Assembly (NCBI RefSeq): GCF_965218915.1
Contig: NZ_OZ244711.1
Span: 1 to 64,000, forward strand
Length of the DNA: 64,000 nt
Reading direction: 5' to 3'
From: Novosphingopyxis sp965218915
GTDB taxonomy: Bacteria > Pseudomonadota > Alphaproteobacteria > Sphingomonadales > Sphingomonadaceae
The notes under the pieces were generated by a model that saw nothing but the letters and a program-made list of their open reading frames with translations, did no database searches and was not told the DNA's origin. Shown here piece after piece: positions 7,768 through 16,605 of the stretch; position 1 is the first letter of the stretch, and every line of letters begins with the position of its first letter. The position numbers and the translations under genes are program-made.

Positions 7768-8901
7768 CTACATGGCTTCTTCGACAAGGCTGGGAAAGGG
7801 GGCGACTTCCAGCATCGAGTTCAGCGTCGAGAGGGTGAAGACCCGGCCGTCGGTGTCGCGCACCACCGGCCCGAGCGCATCGTTGATCCTGGTCCAGCCG
7901 ATGCCACTCAGGACAGCGATCAGCGGCACACCTCCAAGCCGGATGGACTCGTCACGCAAGCGGTTAAATCGAAGCGCCTTGTCCCTGGCCGTGCCGCCGT
8001 TATTTGTTCCCTTGCACTCCAGCATCGCTTTCAGACTATCGTCGCGGCGATCGAACACCACGAAATCAGGAGCCGGCGTCACGCGCACCTCGAACCGAGC
8101 GGCAATGTCCGCCTGATTGTGGCTGCCCGTGCGGACGAAGCCTATCCCATGCTCGGTGAACAGGGTTTCCACCGCGTCCTCGATGAGATCGCCCCGGCGG
8201 GCAGACGTGGCGTCGAGCACTTGCCGAAACGCACCGCCGTAATGGCGCTGGTGCAGGAAAACCTTCAAGGGAACCCCTCCGGCCGCGAATTTGCGGACGC
8301 TCTCCCATCCATTCGCCGTATCGGGCTTGTCCTGCTTGCTGCGCAGGCCGGGGGGAGCTTCGCCGAACAGATCGCCGTTCATCACTTCGACGATGGTACG
8401 CGCCGCGACAACCGCCTGCCGAGCCGCGCGAGACGTTGGTGCTGCGGCCGGGTGCGGCTCGGCGACGCTCGGCACGCGCTCCATCGTGTCGATCTGCGAC
8501 GATGATAGAGGCTGGAGTTCGGCCGGACCCCCGGCCAGAACCGAGGAGTGGGCGAATTCCTCCTTCGTCAGGCCGAGCAAGGTGCGGAATACGAGAAGCG
8601 TGCCGGGGTACCGGCTGATGGCATCGACCAGATCCGCTTCCGCTACCCGCGTAAATCCGGCTGTCAGCCGATCCGCCGCCTCGTAGGCTTGGAAAAAATG
8701 CGCAGGTTCATAGAACGGCGCTTCGTGTATGTAGGCGAAATCGGGAGCCAGATGCGGCATGTACAATGCCCGAGCGATGGCCGCGTAGATGGTGCCATGC
8801 TCTCCCGTGCCGTGCCGTTGCGGGACGAGCCTGATCTGATGAATCCGCTTCGCCCAGGTGTCCGCTTCGAGAATGGCCGAGATCGTGCTGTCGATCGTCA
8901 C
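7768..8901 (-). CDS. Restriction endonuclease-like protein, PD-(D/E)xK fold
   Basis: A 377-residue protein whose C-terminal third carries a nuclease core. GDLIEDAVETLFTEHGI is the usual first helix with a conserved Glu. PDF (Asp279) and ECK (Glu295, Lys297) form the PD-(D/E)xK site. The N-terminal 230 residues are helical and probably recognise DNA. The start codon lies 2 bp past the end of the methylase gene, so the two are co-transcribed. This fits a type II restriction-modification pair. The recognition site cannot be read from the sequence. Confidence 0.75.
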   Translation of the reverse strand: MTIDSTISAILEADTWAKRIHQIRLVPQRHGTGEHGTIYAAIARALYMPHLAPDFAYIHEAPFYEPAHFFQAYEAADRLTAGFTRVAEADLVDAISRYPGTLLVFRTLLGLTKEEFAHSSVLAGGPAELQPLSSSQIDTMERVPSVAEPHPAAAPTSRAARQAVVAARTIVEVMNGDLFGEAPPGLRSKQDKPDTANGWESVRKFAAGGVPLKVFLHQRHYGGAFRQVLDATSARRGDLIEDAVETLFTEHGIGFVRTGSHNQADIAARFEVRVTPAPDFVVFDRRDDSLKAMLECKGTNNGGTARDKALRFNRLRDESIRLGGVPLIAVLSGIGWTRINDALGPVVRDTDGRVFTLSTLNSMLEVAPFPSLVEEAM

Positions 8902-8903
8902 GA

Positions 8904-9866
8904 TCAGCCCAGCCCGGCATTGACCAGTTGTCCCGGAATATCGTCGGCCACATCCGCGGCGATCCGTCGCAGCGCGTCTTCGACAAACCGTTCATGGATT
9001 TCGAATCCGCCGGCAAGACGGCCGAGCCGTCGGGCGACGACGATCGTCGTCGCCCCGCCCGCGAAGGGATCGATGACGATCCCCCCCTTTGGGGTCGCTG
9101 CCTTAATGAAGAATTCAGCGAGCCCTTCCGGCATCGCGGCGGTATGCGCGACACCTCGATGCTGATTGTAGGTCTGCGAGACGCTGACGACATTGCCAGG
9201 GTCCGCGCCGCCGAGCAGGTACGTCTTGGTCCGGTCGCGGCCGAAGCCGGCCTCGGTGCTACGGCGGCCGGCCGTGTCCCGCTTGCGTCGCGCGATCTCG
9301 GCTTCATCTGCCTTGTATGGAACCCGGATGGCGTCGAGATCAAAATAGGGCTTGGGCCCGCGTGTGAAGTGGTAGACGTATTCAAAACTGTCTTTCGTGC
9401 GCGGACCGAACTTGCCCGGCACCCCATTGGGTTTCGCCCATATGTATGTCTCGATCCAGCGCCATCCCATGTTCTGTAGGGCGAGAACCAGGTGATAGAC
9501 GTAAGGGTGCCGCTGACCCTTCAAAGGCCCGTCTTTGGCAACCCTGTTTTTGATGTTGAGGATTAGGCTGCCGCTTGGTTTCGCTGCCTCATACATGCTG
9601 CGGGCGAAGGGCAGGAACCACTCGACATACCTGTCCGGGTGTATGCGGCTATACGCTCGCGCATCGGCGTAGGGCGGGCTCGTGAAAAAGAGATCGACGC
9701 TCTCACGTGCCAACTGTTGGAGTAGAAGTTCCGCATCGCCATGCAAGACGCCCTCGGCGAGGCTTCTGCGCAAGATGTCGGTGCCTCTCCCTCCGGTGAC
9801 GATCGAGCCTTGATCGACCAGATCGCCGGCATCGCGCACTAGGTGCAGCTTGGGCGTTCTCGGCAT
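8904..9866 (-). CDS. Site-specific DNA methyltransferase, amino (N4-C or N6-A) type
   Basis: A 320-residue enzyme with the catalytic motif TSPPY (62-66) before the AdoMet motif DPFAGG (266-271), the order of beta-class amino methyltransferases. WAKPNGVP and KDSFEYVYHFTRG are typical of this group, between the two motifs. The serine in SPPY is common in N4-cytosine enzymes, but N6-adenine is also possible. It is the first gene of the methylase-nuclease-ATPase unit and would protect host DNA from the 7768-8901 nuclease. Confidence 0.88.
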   Translation of the reverse strand: MPRTPKLHLVRDAGDLVDQGSIVTGGRGTDILRRSLAEGVLHGDAELLLQQLARESVDLFFTSPPYADARAYSRIHPDRYVEWFLPFARSMYEAAKPSGSLILNIKNRVAKDGPLKGQRHPYVYHLVLALQNMGWRWIETYIWAKPNGVPGKFGPRTKDSFEYVYHFTRGPKPYFDLDAIRVPYKADEAEIARRKRDTAGRRSTEAGFGRDRTKTYLLGGADPGNVVSVSQTYNQHRGVAHTAAMPEGLAEFFIKAATPKGGIVIDPFAGGATTIVVARRLGRLAGGFEIHERFVEDALRRIAADVADDIPGQLVNAGLG

Positions 9867-10056
9867 ATCCGACTATTGTCCTGCCCAAAGGGTTCGGCCC
9901 GTGTGGTTTCTCTGAATCATGAACCCCCTTCCCCATCCATCCGCTTTCGCTAGCTTACGATCCCGCGCCGCTCCTAGCGCCAAGATTGGACACCAGATTG
10001 GCGTAGCGGCGGGTGAGTCTCGTCGAGTTGCCGCTTGGCACGCGCCAAGAATGGGA

Positions 10057-10224
10057 TCAAGCCCGCCGCGGTGCCATCGCTTCCTTCGTGTCACGCTCGC
10101 GCCAGGTGCGGGCGGCCTTGGCTCGCGTCTCGGCCAGCACGGGTTCAGCCGGCACGATACGGCCCGCCGCCACGTCGGCGTCGTCCGCGTCAAACATGGC
10201 CTCAAGCTCGACCTGAGTCGGCAT
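10057..10224 (-). CDS. Small hypothetical protein, 55 aa
   Basis: A short frame starting MPTQVELEAMFDADDADVAA and ending in a basic helix (RAKAARTWRERDTKEA). The acidic start and basic end look like a small DNA-associated or antitoxin-like protein, but no family is recognised and the ribosome site is weak. The frame can also be read from 10329. Low confidence. Confidence 0.25.
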   Translation of the reverse strand: MPTQVELEAMFDADDADVAAGRIVPAEPVLAETRAKAARTWRERDTKEAMAPRRA

Positions 10225-10731
10225 GGGTGGCTCGTCCGTCTTATGATCCTCGGGGGTATAGTCGCGTCGTAAGCGTCCGGCCGGGACCGCGGGTTTGGTT
10301 GAGGCTGCGAGGCGCCTTTCTGGGGTCACCTCACCGTATGCTCAAACTGCACGGCAAGACCCATGCACGAACGGCTTGCCTTTCGAGCGAGTTTTGAACG
10401 AAGGTTTTGCAACGGAAATCGCCAGATTTGGCGTGGGTGGCGGTCTGCCGTCCACATATCCACGTTTGTGAAAGGCCCTAATTTCCCGGCCTTTGCCGCT
10501 TATATATTAGCGTGCGATTGCGAGCGCACGGTGAGGTGACCTCATTTACTGGACGGCGACCCGCGCTACACTTGGTCGGCCAGGAAGCGCGGCGAGTGGA
10601 GGCCGCCGATCGGCCGCGTCCCGTCCGGTCTTTCCGGTGCCGGGCCCGAGAGGGAGAGGGAGGCGGCGGTCGCCGTGACGGAGTGAGGGTCGAGAGAGGG
10701 TCTCCCGGCCGATCCGTCGCGGAGATGACCG
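10225..10731. promoter_or_regulatory. Upstream region of DUF932 gene: AT-rich box and dyad
   Basis: This 500-bp stretch has no gene. TATATATTAG at 10501-10510 is a rare AT-rich box that could be a -10 element. Next to it is a perfect dyad TGAGGT-G-ACCTCA at 10532-10544, a plausible operator. From about 10640 it holds a purine-rich leader that recurs before the ParB-like gene. GGAG lies before the start codon at 10732. Confidence 0.4.
10640..10731 (+). repeat. Purine-rich leader, copy 1 (before DUF932 gene)
   Basis: The pieces CGAGAGGGAGAG, CGTGACGGA and CGTCGCGGAGA occur here in the same order and with similar spacing as at 11984-12055 before the ParB-like gene. The matching start contexts are ATGACTCAG and ATGGCTCAG. 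The two leaders are homologous and probably give both backbone genes the same control. Confidence 0.5.
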
Positions 10732-11928
10732 ATGACTCAGATCGACGTGCTGGACCGTACGCAGGGCGTGACCGGCAGCTACAAGGTGGACGTGACACGG
10801 GGAGAGCGGATCGGGCGGGTGTCGTCCGAGTGGTTCTCCCGGCCTGACGACGAACGCTACCTGTCGCTGACGGCGCTGCACGACGCGGTGCGCGCCCGGG
10901 CCGATCGCGCCACCGCGCGCACCGTCGAGAGCCGGGCCTTGCGGGTGGGAGCGAGCCGGGACGATGCCGAGCGGCTGACGCTGACCGTGCCCGGCCGGGA
11001 GGCGCCGATCGCGCCGACGAACTGGTCGTTCGGGCAGATGTGCAGCCTGGTGGGCGCGCCGGCGAGCTACCTGCGCCAGCTCCCGGCGCCGCTCGCCGGC
11101 ATCAACCTGCAGCATGGGCTGCTGTCGCATCGGGCCGAGCTGGTGAAGACCTTGGAAGCCGACGACGGCCGGGTCGAACTACGCGCGGTGACCGGGCCGG
11201 ATTACGGCCGCATCTGGGACCACGAGCTGGTCGCGGCCGTCATGCGCATTGCCGGCGACGGCGTGGGCGACACGCGCTGGAAGGTGCCGGGCCTGCTGGA
11301 CTGGTCGACGATGACCCACAACCCGTTCGTGGAGGTCACCAAGGACACCACGACGCTGTATGCCAGCGACCGCGACGTCTTCCTGTTCCTGGTGGACGAT
11401 ACCCACCCGATCGAGGCCGGGCGGCTGCCGAACGGCGATCCTGATCTCTACTTCCGCGGCTTTTACTGCTGGAATTCGGAGGTCGGCTCGAAGACGCTGG
11501 GCATCGCCAGCTTCTTTCTGCGGGCGGTGTGCATGAACCGGAACATCTGGGGCGCGGAGGGCTTCGAGGAGATCGCCATCCGGCACAGCAAGTTCGCCGC
11601 GCACCGGTTCGCGCACCAAGCCGCTCCGGCGCTGGCGCGGTTTGCCGACAGTTCGCCCGCCGCCTTCGTCAGCGGCGTCCGCGCCGCGCGTGAGCAGGTG
11701 GTGGCGCGCGACGACGAGGACCGGGAGAGCTTCCTGCGCCGGCGCGGGTTCAGCAAGCCGGAGACCGAGAAGATCATCGGCACCGTGCTGAAGGAGGAGG
11801 GGCGGCCGCCGGAGAGCGTGTTCGACTTCGTGCAGGGCATTACCGCGCTGGCCCGCAGCAAGACCCAGCAGGACGCCCGGCTCGAGCTGGAAGGCCGCGC
11901 CGCCAAGCTGATGGCCGCCGTCGCGTAG
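10732..11928 (+). CDS. DUF932 domain protein
   Basis: A 398-residue plasmid/phage protein of the DUF932 family. The family pattern covers almost the whole length: WSFGQMCSLVGAPASYLRQL, the GPDYGRIWDHELV block, SDRDVFLFLVDD, GFYCWNSEVGSKTLGIASFF and a C-terminal helical tail. No catalytic residues are known for the family. On phages and plasmids these proteins occur near replication or anti-restriction genes; function here is unknown. It heads the row DUF932, ParB-like, toprim. Confidence 0.85.
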   Translation: MTQIDVLDRTQGVTGSYKVDVTRGERIGRVSSEWFSRPDDERYLSLTALHDAVRARADRATARTVESRALRVGASRDDAERLTLTVPGREAPIAPTNWSFGQMCSLVGAPASYLRQLPAPLAGINLQHGLLSHRAELVKTLEADDGRVELRAVTGPDYGRIWDHELVAAVMRIAGDGVGDTRWKVPGLLDWSTMTHNPFVEVTKDTTTLYASDRDVFLFLVDDTHPIEAGRLPNGDPDLYFRGFYCWNSEVGSKTLGIASFFLRAVCMNRNIWGAEGFEEIAIRHSKFAAHRFAHQAAPALARFADSSPAAFVSGVRAAREQVVARDDEDRESFLRRRGFSKPETEKIIGTVLKEEGRPPESVFDFVQGITALARSKTQQDARLELEGRAAKLMAAVA

Positions 11929-11983
11929 CAAGCCGTTCTTCCCTCCCACTCGCCCCCGGTCCTGCGGTCCGTTTCTCCCGAAG

Positions 11984-12055
11984 AGGGAGAGAGGGGCCGC
12001 AGGCCTCGTGACGGATTTGGGGAGGAGGAGAGGCTTCCTCCCAGCCGTCGCGGAG
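11984..12055 (+). repeat. Purine-rich leader, copy 2 (before ParB-like gene)
   Basis: Homologous to the leader at 10640-10731. A hairpin GGAGGA/TCCTCC is present in the middle (12020-12042). A shared CGTCGCGGAGA stands just ahead of the ATG at 12063. Confidence 0.5.
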
Positions 12056-12062
12056 AACGGAC

Positions 12063-14183
12063 ATGGCTCAGGTTTCCCCCTCGAAGATCGCGCTCAGCGC
12101 CTCGCGCGACATCCCCTTCAACAAGCTGCTGCTCAGTGCCTGCAACGTGCGCCGGATCAAGGCGGGCGTGTCGATCGAGCAACTCGCCGACGACATCGCC
12201 CGACGCACGCTGCTGCAATCCATTACCGTGCGCCCCGTGCTGGACGCCGACGGCAACGAGACCGGCATGTATGAGATCCCAGCCGGCGGGCGGCGCTTTC
12301 GAGCGCTGGAGCTGCTGGTCAAGCAGAAGCGCCTGGCCAAGACGGCGCCGATCCCGTGCGTGATCCGCACCGGCGGCATCGCCGAGGAGGACAGCCTGGC
12401 CGAGAACGTGCAGCGCGCGCCGTTGCATCCGCTGGATCAGTTCCGCGCCTTCCTGGCGCTGCGCGAGAAGGGCCAGTCCGAGGAGGAGATCGCCGCCGCG
12501 TTCTTCGTCAGCTTCGCCGTGGTCAAGCAGCGGCTGCGGCTCGCTTCGGTGTCGCCGAAGCTGCTGGACGTCTACGCCGAGGACGGCATAACGCTGGACC
12601 AGCTGATGGCCTTCACCGTCTCGGGGGATTGGGAACGGCAGGAGCAGGTCTGGGAGCGGCTGCAATCCTCCTACAGCAAGGAGCCGTATGTGATCCGTCG
12701 CCAGCTGACCGAGGGTGCGGTGCGCGCGTCGGACAAGCGGGCCCGGTTCATCGGCGAGGCGTACGAGGCGGAAGGGGGCAGCGTGCTGCGCGACCTGTTC
12801 CAGGGCGACGACGGTGGCTGGCTGCAGGACGTGGCGCTGGTAGAGCGGCTGGTGGCCGAGCAGCTCGCGCGCGAGGCGGAGACCATCCGAGCCGAGGGCT
12901 GGAAGTGGATCGAGGTCGCGCCCGACTTCCCGTATGGGCACAGCTTCGGCCTGCGCCAGCTCCGGGGCGAGGAGCAGCCACTGACCGCGGAGCAGGAGGT
13001 CGAGCGGGAGGCGCTGCAGGCCGAATACGACCGGCTTGAGGAGGAACACGCCGGCCCCGAGGATCTACCGGAGGAGGTCGATCGCCGCCTGGGCGAGATT
13101 GAGGCGGCGTTGGCCGCGTTCGAGGACCTGCCGGTCAGCTTCGACCCGGCCGAGGTCGCGCGGGCCGGCGCCTTCGTCAGCATCGGCAGTGAGGGCCGGC
13201 TCCGGGTGGACCGCGGTTACGTGCGGCCCGAGGACGAGCTGCCCGTCGCGCAAGAGCCGGAGATCAACGGCGAGGACGGCGGGGAATCTGGCGGGAGCGC
13301 TTGTGGTGAAGACGACGGATCGGTTCCAGCCGTGGCGATGCGGGCCAGCATGGACGGTCAGGCCGTACAGGCTGGTTCGGAGGCCGCGGCGGAGCCGGAG
13401 GAAGAGGACGGCATCAAGCCGCTGCCCGACCGGCTGCTGACGGAGCTGACGGCGCATCGAACGCTCGCGCTGCGGTTTGCGCTGGGCGATCGGCCGGAGA
13501 TCGCGTTCCTGGCGGCGCTGCACGCGCTCTGCCTCAAGCTGTTCTACCACTACGCGCTGGACTCCTGCCTGGAGCTCGACGTGAAGAGCGTCGCGTTCAC
13601 CGCGCAGGCGCCGGGCCTGAACGACACCGGCACGGCCCGAATGCTGACCTACCGGCACCAGTTCTGGCTGGCGTCGCTGCCGCGGCAGCCCGAGGCGCTG
13701 TGGGACGCGCTGTCCCTTCTGGATCATCTGCAGCGGCAGTCGTTGTTCGCGCACTGCGTCGGGCTGAGCGTGAACGCCGTGCACGAGGCATACAACCGGC
13801 GTCCGCGGGCGTTGGCGCATTCCGATGTGCTGGCCAGCGCGGTCGAGCTCGACATGGTTACCGCAGGCTGGACGCCGACGGTGGACAGCTACCTGGGCCG
13901 GGTCACCAAGGCGCGCATTCTGCAGGCGGTGCGGGAAGCGCGAGGCGAGGAGGCGGCCGAGCGTATCGCCCATCTCAAGAAGGGCGAGATGGCCGAGCAG
14001 GCGGAACAGCTGCTGGCCGGGTCTAGCTGGCTGCCCGAGAAGCTCCGCACGCAAGGCCAGGTGTTCACGGCCGCGGCGGATGTCCAAGCGCCGCGCACCG
14101 AACCCGAGACTGGGCTGCCGGACGACCCGGAAGAGCACGAGGCCGACATGCCCACCGGGGCGTGGTCGGTCGCGGCTGAATAG
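12063..14183 (+). CDS. Large ParB-like nuclease/partition-family protein
   Basis: A 706-residue protein. The N-terminus is the ParB domain: the NVRRIKAGVSIEQLADDIA box, IPAGGRRFRALELL (ParB box), and ENVQRAPLHPLDQFRAF. A helix-turn-helix follows (EEEIAAAFFVSFAVVKQRLR). The rest is an acidic linker rich in Glu and a C-terminal helical domain, far longer than chromosomal ParB (about 300). Such giant ParB-like proteins are common on alphaproteobacterial megaplasmids and are not the ParA partner; the parA gene at 54910 has its own RHH partner. It may be a regulator or a nuclease-like protein. Confidence 0.85.
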   Translation: MAQVSPSKIALSASRDIPFNKLLLSACNVRRIKAGVSIEQLADDIARRTLLQSITVRPVLDADGNETGMYEIPAGGRRFRALELLVKQKRLAKTAPIPCVIRTGGIAEEDSLAENVQRAPLHPLDQFRAFLALREKGQSEEEIAAAFFVSFAVVKQRLRLASVSPKLLDVYAEDGITLDQLMAFTVSGDWERQEQVWERLQSSYSKEPYVIRRQLTEGAVRASDKRARFIGEAYEAEGGSVLRDLFQGDDGGWLQDVALVERLVAEQLAREAETIRAEGWKWIEVAPDFPYGHSFGLRQLRGEEQPLTAEQEVEREALQAEYDRLEEEHAGPEDLPEEVDRRLGEIEAALAAFEDLPVSFDPAEVARAGAFVSIGSEGRLRVDRGYVRPEDELPVAQEPEINGEDGGESGGSACGEDDGSVPAVAMRASMDGQAVQAGSEAAAEPEEEDGIKPLPDRLLTELTAHRTLALRFALGDRPEIAFLAALHALCLKLFYHYALDSCLELDVKSVAFTAQAPGLNDTGTARMLTYRHQFWLASLPRQPEALWDALSLLDHLQRQSLFAHCVGLSVNAVHEAYNRRPRALAHSDVLASAVELDMVTAGWTPTVDSYLGRVTKARILQAVREARGEEAAERIAHLKKGEMAEQAEQLLAGSSWLPEKLRTQGQVFTAAADVQAPRTEPETGLPDDPEEHEADMPTGAWSVAAE

Positions 14184-14209
14184 CCCGGCTCCTTCCCTTC
14201 CTCCTGCCC

Positions 14210-14280
14210 AGGGCTCGCCCGCTCCGACCACCCCACGAGGCACTGCCTCGCGGGACCGGGGCGGCGAGCCCTTTTTCTTT
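14210..14280 (+). terminator. Intrinsic terminator or attenuator ahead of the toprim gene
   Basis: A 10-bp perfect stem AGGGCTCGCC (14210-14219) / GGCGAGCCCT (14263-14272) is followed by TTTTCTTT. Inside its loop is a second hairpin CGAGGC-act-GCCTCG (14236-14250). The T-run ends 12 bases before the toprim start codon. It is therefore either the end of the DUF932-ParB unit or an attenuator that controls toprim expression. Confidence 0.75.
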
Positions 14281-14291
14281 CGGAGGCCATC

Positions 14292-15356
14292 ATGGCGGAC
14301 ACGGTGTCCGACCTGGCGCGCCGCCTCGCCGAGAACGCCGAGGCGGTGTGCCGCTACTATCTGTTCAACGGCCGTCGCCAAGGTGGCTACTGGCTCGTCG
14401 GCGACGTCCACAACGCGCCCGGGCGCAGTCTTTATGTGCGCCTACAGGGTCCCAACTCTGGCAAGGGGGCGGCGGGTAAGTGGACCGACGCCGCTGACGG
14501 TGGGCATGGCGATTTGCTCGACCTCATCGGGGCGGTGCGGGGCCTGCAAGGGGGCGATCTCCTGGACGAGGCGCACCGCTTTCTCGGGCTGGTGCGGACG
14601 CAACCGGAACCACCTCCACCCGCAACGGCAGGGTCGGCAGAAGCCGCACGGCGGCTGTTCGCGATGGGACGCCCGATCGGGGGCACGCTGGCTGACACCT
14701 ACTTGCGCGGGCGTGGGATCACCGACCTGGGCGAGGCGAACGCGCTCCGCTTTCACGCGCGCTGCTGGTACCGGTCAGACCCTGGCGCCCCCGACGGCAT
14801 GCGCGACACCTGGCCCGCTTTGCTCGCCGCCGTCACCGATGAGGATGACCGGATTACCGGCTTGCAGCGCACCTATCTCGACCCGTCCGGCCGCACGAAG
14901 GCGCCGGTCGCGACGCCGCGGCGGGCGATGGGTCACCTGCTCGGCAACGCGGTCCGGTTGGGGTCGCCCGGCGACGGCGTGGTACGCGATGTTATGGCCG
15001 CCGGCGAGGGTATCGAGACGGTGCTGTCCTTGCGATGCGCCCTGCCCTGCCTGCCGCTCGCCGCCGCACTCTCGGCCGGACACTTCGCCGCCCTGCTGTT
15101 TCCTCCGGGGCTGCGCCGGCTCTATCTCATCCGCGACAACGACCCGGCCGGGCACTGGGCGGCGGAGAAGCTGATGGCTCGGGCGCAGGCGGCCGGGATC
15201 GAGACGCTGGTACTGGCACCCACAAGCGGCGACTGGAACGACGACCTGCTTGAGCTCGGACCCGATGCAGTCGCGACGGCACTGCGGCTTCAGCTCGCCC
15301 CAGACGACGTGACCCGGTTCTTGAGGAAGCCGGGACGAGGCGGACGGATACGGTAA
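14292..15356 (+). CDS. Toprim domain protein (plasmid primase-like)
   Basis: A 354-residue protein. The first 100 residues form a CHC2-like or DUF7146 module (RQGGYWLVGDVHNAPGRSLY, then KWTDAADGGHGDLLDL), without the zinc Cys. The toprim core is at about 235-330: VMAAGEGIETVLSL supplies the conserved Glu and YLIRDNDPAGHWAAEKL the Asp-x-Asp. This is the layout of plasmid and phage toprim proteins that make primers or process DNA ends. GGAGG sits 8 bases before the ATG. Confidence 0.85.
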   Translation: MADTVSDLARRLAENAEAVCRYYLFNGRRQGGYWLVGDVHNAPGRSLYVRLQGPNSGKGAAGKWTDAADGGHGDLLDLIGAVRGLQGGDLLDEAHRFLGLVRTQPEPPPPATAGSAEAARRLFAMGRPIGGTLADTYLRGRGITDLGEANALRFHARCWYRSDPGAPDGMRDTWPALLAAVTDEDDRITGLQRTYLDPSGRTKAPVATPRRAMGHLLGNAVRLGSPGDGVVRDVMAAGEGIETVLSLRCALPCLPLAAALSAGHFAALLFPPGLRRLYLIRDNDPAGHWAAEKLMARAQAAGIETLVLAPTSGDWNDDLLELGPDAVATALRLQLAPDDVTRFLRKPGRGGRIR

Positions 15357-15476
15357 CGTGGGTGCGGCATGCGGTCGGCGGGGATGGGTTACCGTGAGCC
15401 ATCCGGCCGGAGAGCCGCGCCCACGGCCTTCTGAGAGGGCGATCGGACCGGAGGCGGCCCGGGCCGGCAACGGCTA

Positions 15477-15662
15477 GGGCAACTTTCTTCCCCTGCCGGC
15501 TGCGCCGTCATTCCTCGCGAGGCAAGAAAGCCGCCCCACGCCGTCCTCCGCTCCGCTGCGGCCGCTCGCGCTGCGCGCAGCGGTGCAAGCCCGGTCCGCC
15601 TCCGGTCTTCGACGCCTGCGAAGGCCGCGATGGGCGCGGCCGGTAGCCGGAGACAGACCACG
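15477..15662 (+). promoter_or_regulatory. Structured leader A (before DUF2493 gene)
   Basis: Member A of the leader family. Stem GGGC-aa-CTTTCTT (15477-15489) pairs with AAGAAAG-cc-GCCC (15524-15536), with an inner hairpin CGGC-tgc-GCCG (15497-15507). The 3' part has the shared GGCCGCGATGGGCGCGG near 15623-15639, followed by the gene's ribosome site and ATG at 15663. Only four outer base pairs are kept here, against 13 in copy C. Confidence 0.6.
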
Positions 15663-16601
15663 ATGACCCACCCTACCGACCGCGAACATGAGCCCCACCA
15701 CGCCGCATCCTCGACCGCCTCTCTCCTCACCGAACTCCAGCTCTTCGGGCACCGACCCTTCCAGGACGAGCCGGACAGCCGCCCCCTCCCCGACCCGCAC
15801 CAAGTCGGCACCGCACTGGCCGACATCTTCGACGCCCTGGTGTCTACCCTCACCGACACGCGCCTCGAACCCGACCTCGAAGATCTGCTCTGGTCCACCG
15901 TCAACCTGTTCCACCGCGCCGGCGACCGGATCGAACGCGAACTCGATGGCAACGAGCAGGCGCAGCGCAGGAGCCAGAAGGAACAGGACGGCTCCGAAAT
16001 CCGATCGGTCGAGCTGGAACGGCTCCTGGCGGAGGGCACCACGCTGATCGAACGCCGCAACGCCTTCGAGGCCATGCGCGACGGGGCGGCCGAGCTGTTC
16101 GAGACCCACACCGGCGCCACCTGGCGCCCACGCGCCGGGTCGATGGTGAACCACCGCGCGTTGACATCGGCTGTCATCGACAGCCGCGACTTCCTGCAAG
16201 CCAAGCGCCGGGCCGAGACCGAAGTGATGCTGCCGCCGGGTCCCAAGGTCGCCTTTGCCGGTGGTTACGAGTGCAACGACCACGCAGCGATCTGGGCCGC
16301 ACTCGACCGGGTGCATGCGAAGCATCCCGGCATGGTGCTGCTGCACGGGGGATCGCCCAAGGGCGCCGAACGCATCGCCGCGTGCTGGGCCGACACCCGC
16401 AAGGTGCCGCAGATCGCCTTCAAGCCGGACTTCATCCGGCATAAGAACGCCGCCCCATTCAAGCGCAACGACCAGCTACTTAATGTCCTACCGATCGGGG
16501 TCGTGGTGTTCCCCGGCTCCGGCATCTCCGACAACCTGGCCGACAAGGCCAAGAAGCTCGGCATCCCCGTGCTCGACTATCGCAAAGGCGGGGGCGGATA
16601 G
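15663..16601 (+). CDS. DUF2493/SLOG-domain protein
   Basis: A 312-residue protein. The N-terminal 190 residues are helical with an acidic run. The C-terminal 120 form the DUF2493 (YspA-like SLOG, Rossmann-type nucleotide-binding) domain: KVAFAGGYECNDHAAIWAAL, then HPGMVLLHGGSPKGAERIA, then VVVFPGSGISDNLADKAKKL. The GG-Asp and HGGSPKG motifs are the ligand loop. Family members are predicted to bind nucleotides; role on plasmids unknown. The start at 15663 has GGAG upstream. Confidence 0.85.
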   Translation: MTHPTDREHEPHHAASSTASLLTELQLFGHRPFQDEPDSRPLPDPHQVGTALADIFDALVSTLTDTRLEPDLEDLLWSTVNLFHRAGDRIERELDGNEQAQRRSQKEQDGSEIRSVELERLLAEGTTLIERRNAFEAMRDGAAELFETHTGATWRPRAGSMVNHRALTSAVIDSRDFLQAKRRAETEVMLPPGPKVAFAGGYECNDHAAIWAALDRVHAKHPGMVLLHGGSPKGAERIAACWADTRKVPQIAFKPDFIRHKNAAPFKRNDQLLNVLPIGVVVFPGSGISDNLADKAKKLGIPVLDYRKGGGG

Positions 16602-16605
16602 CCCC

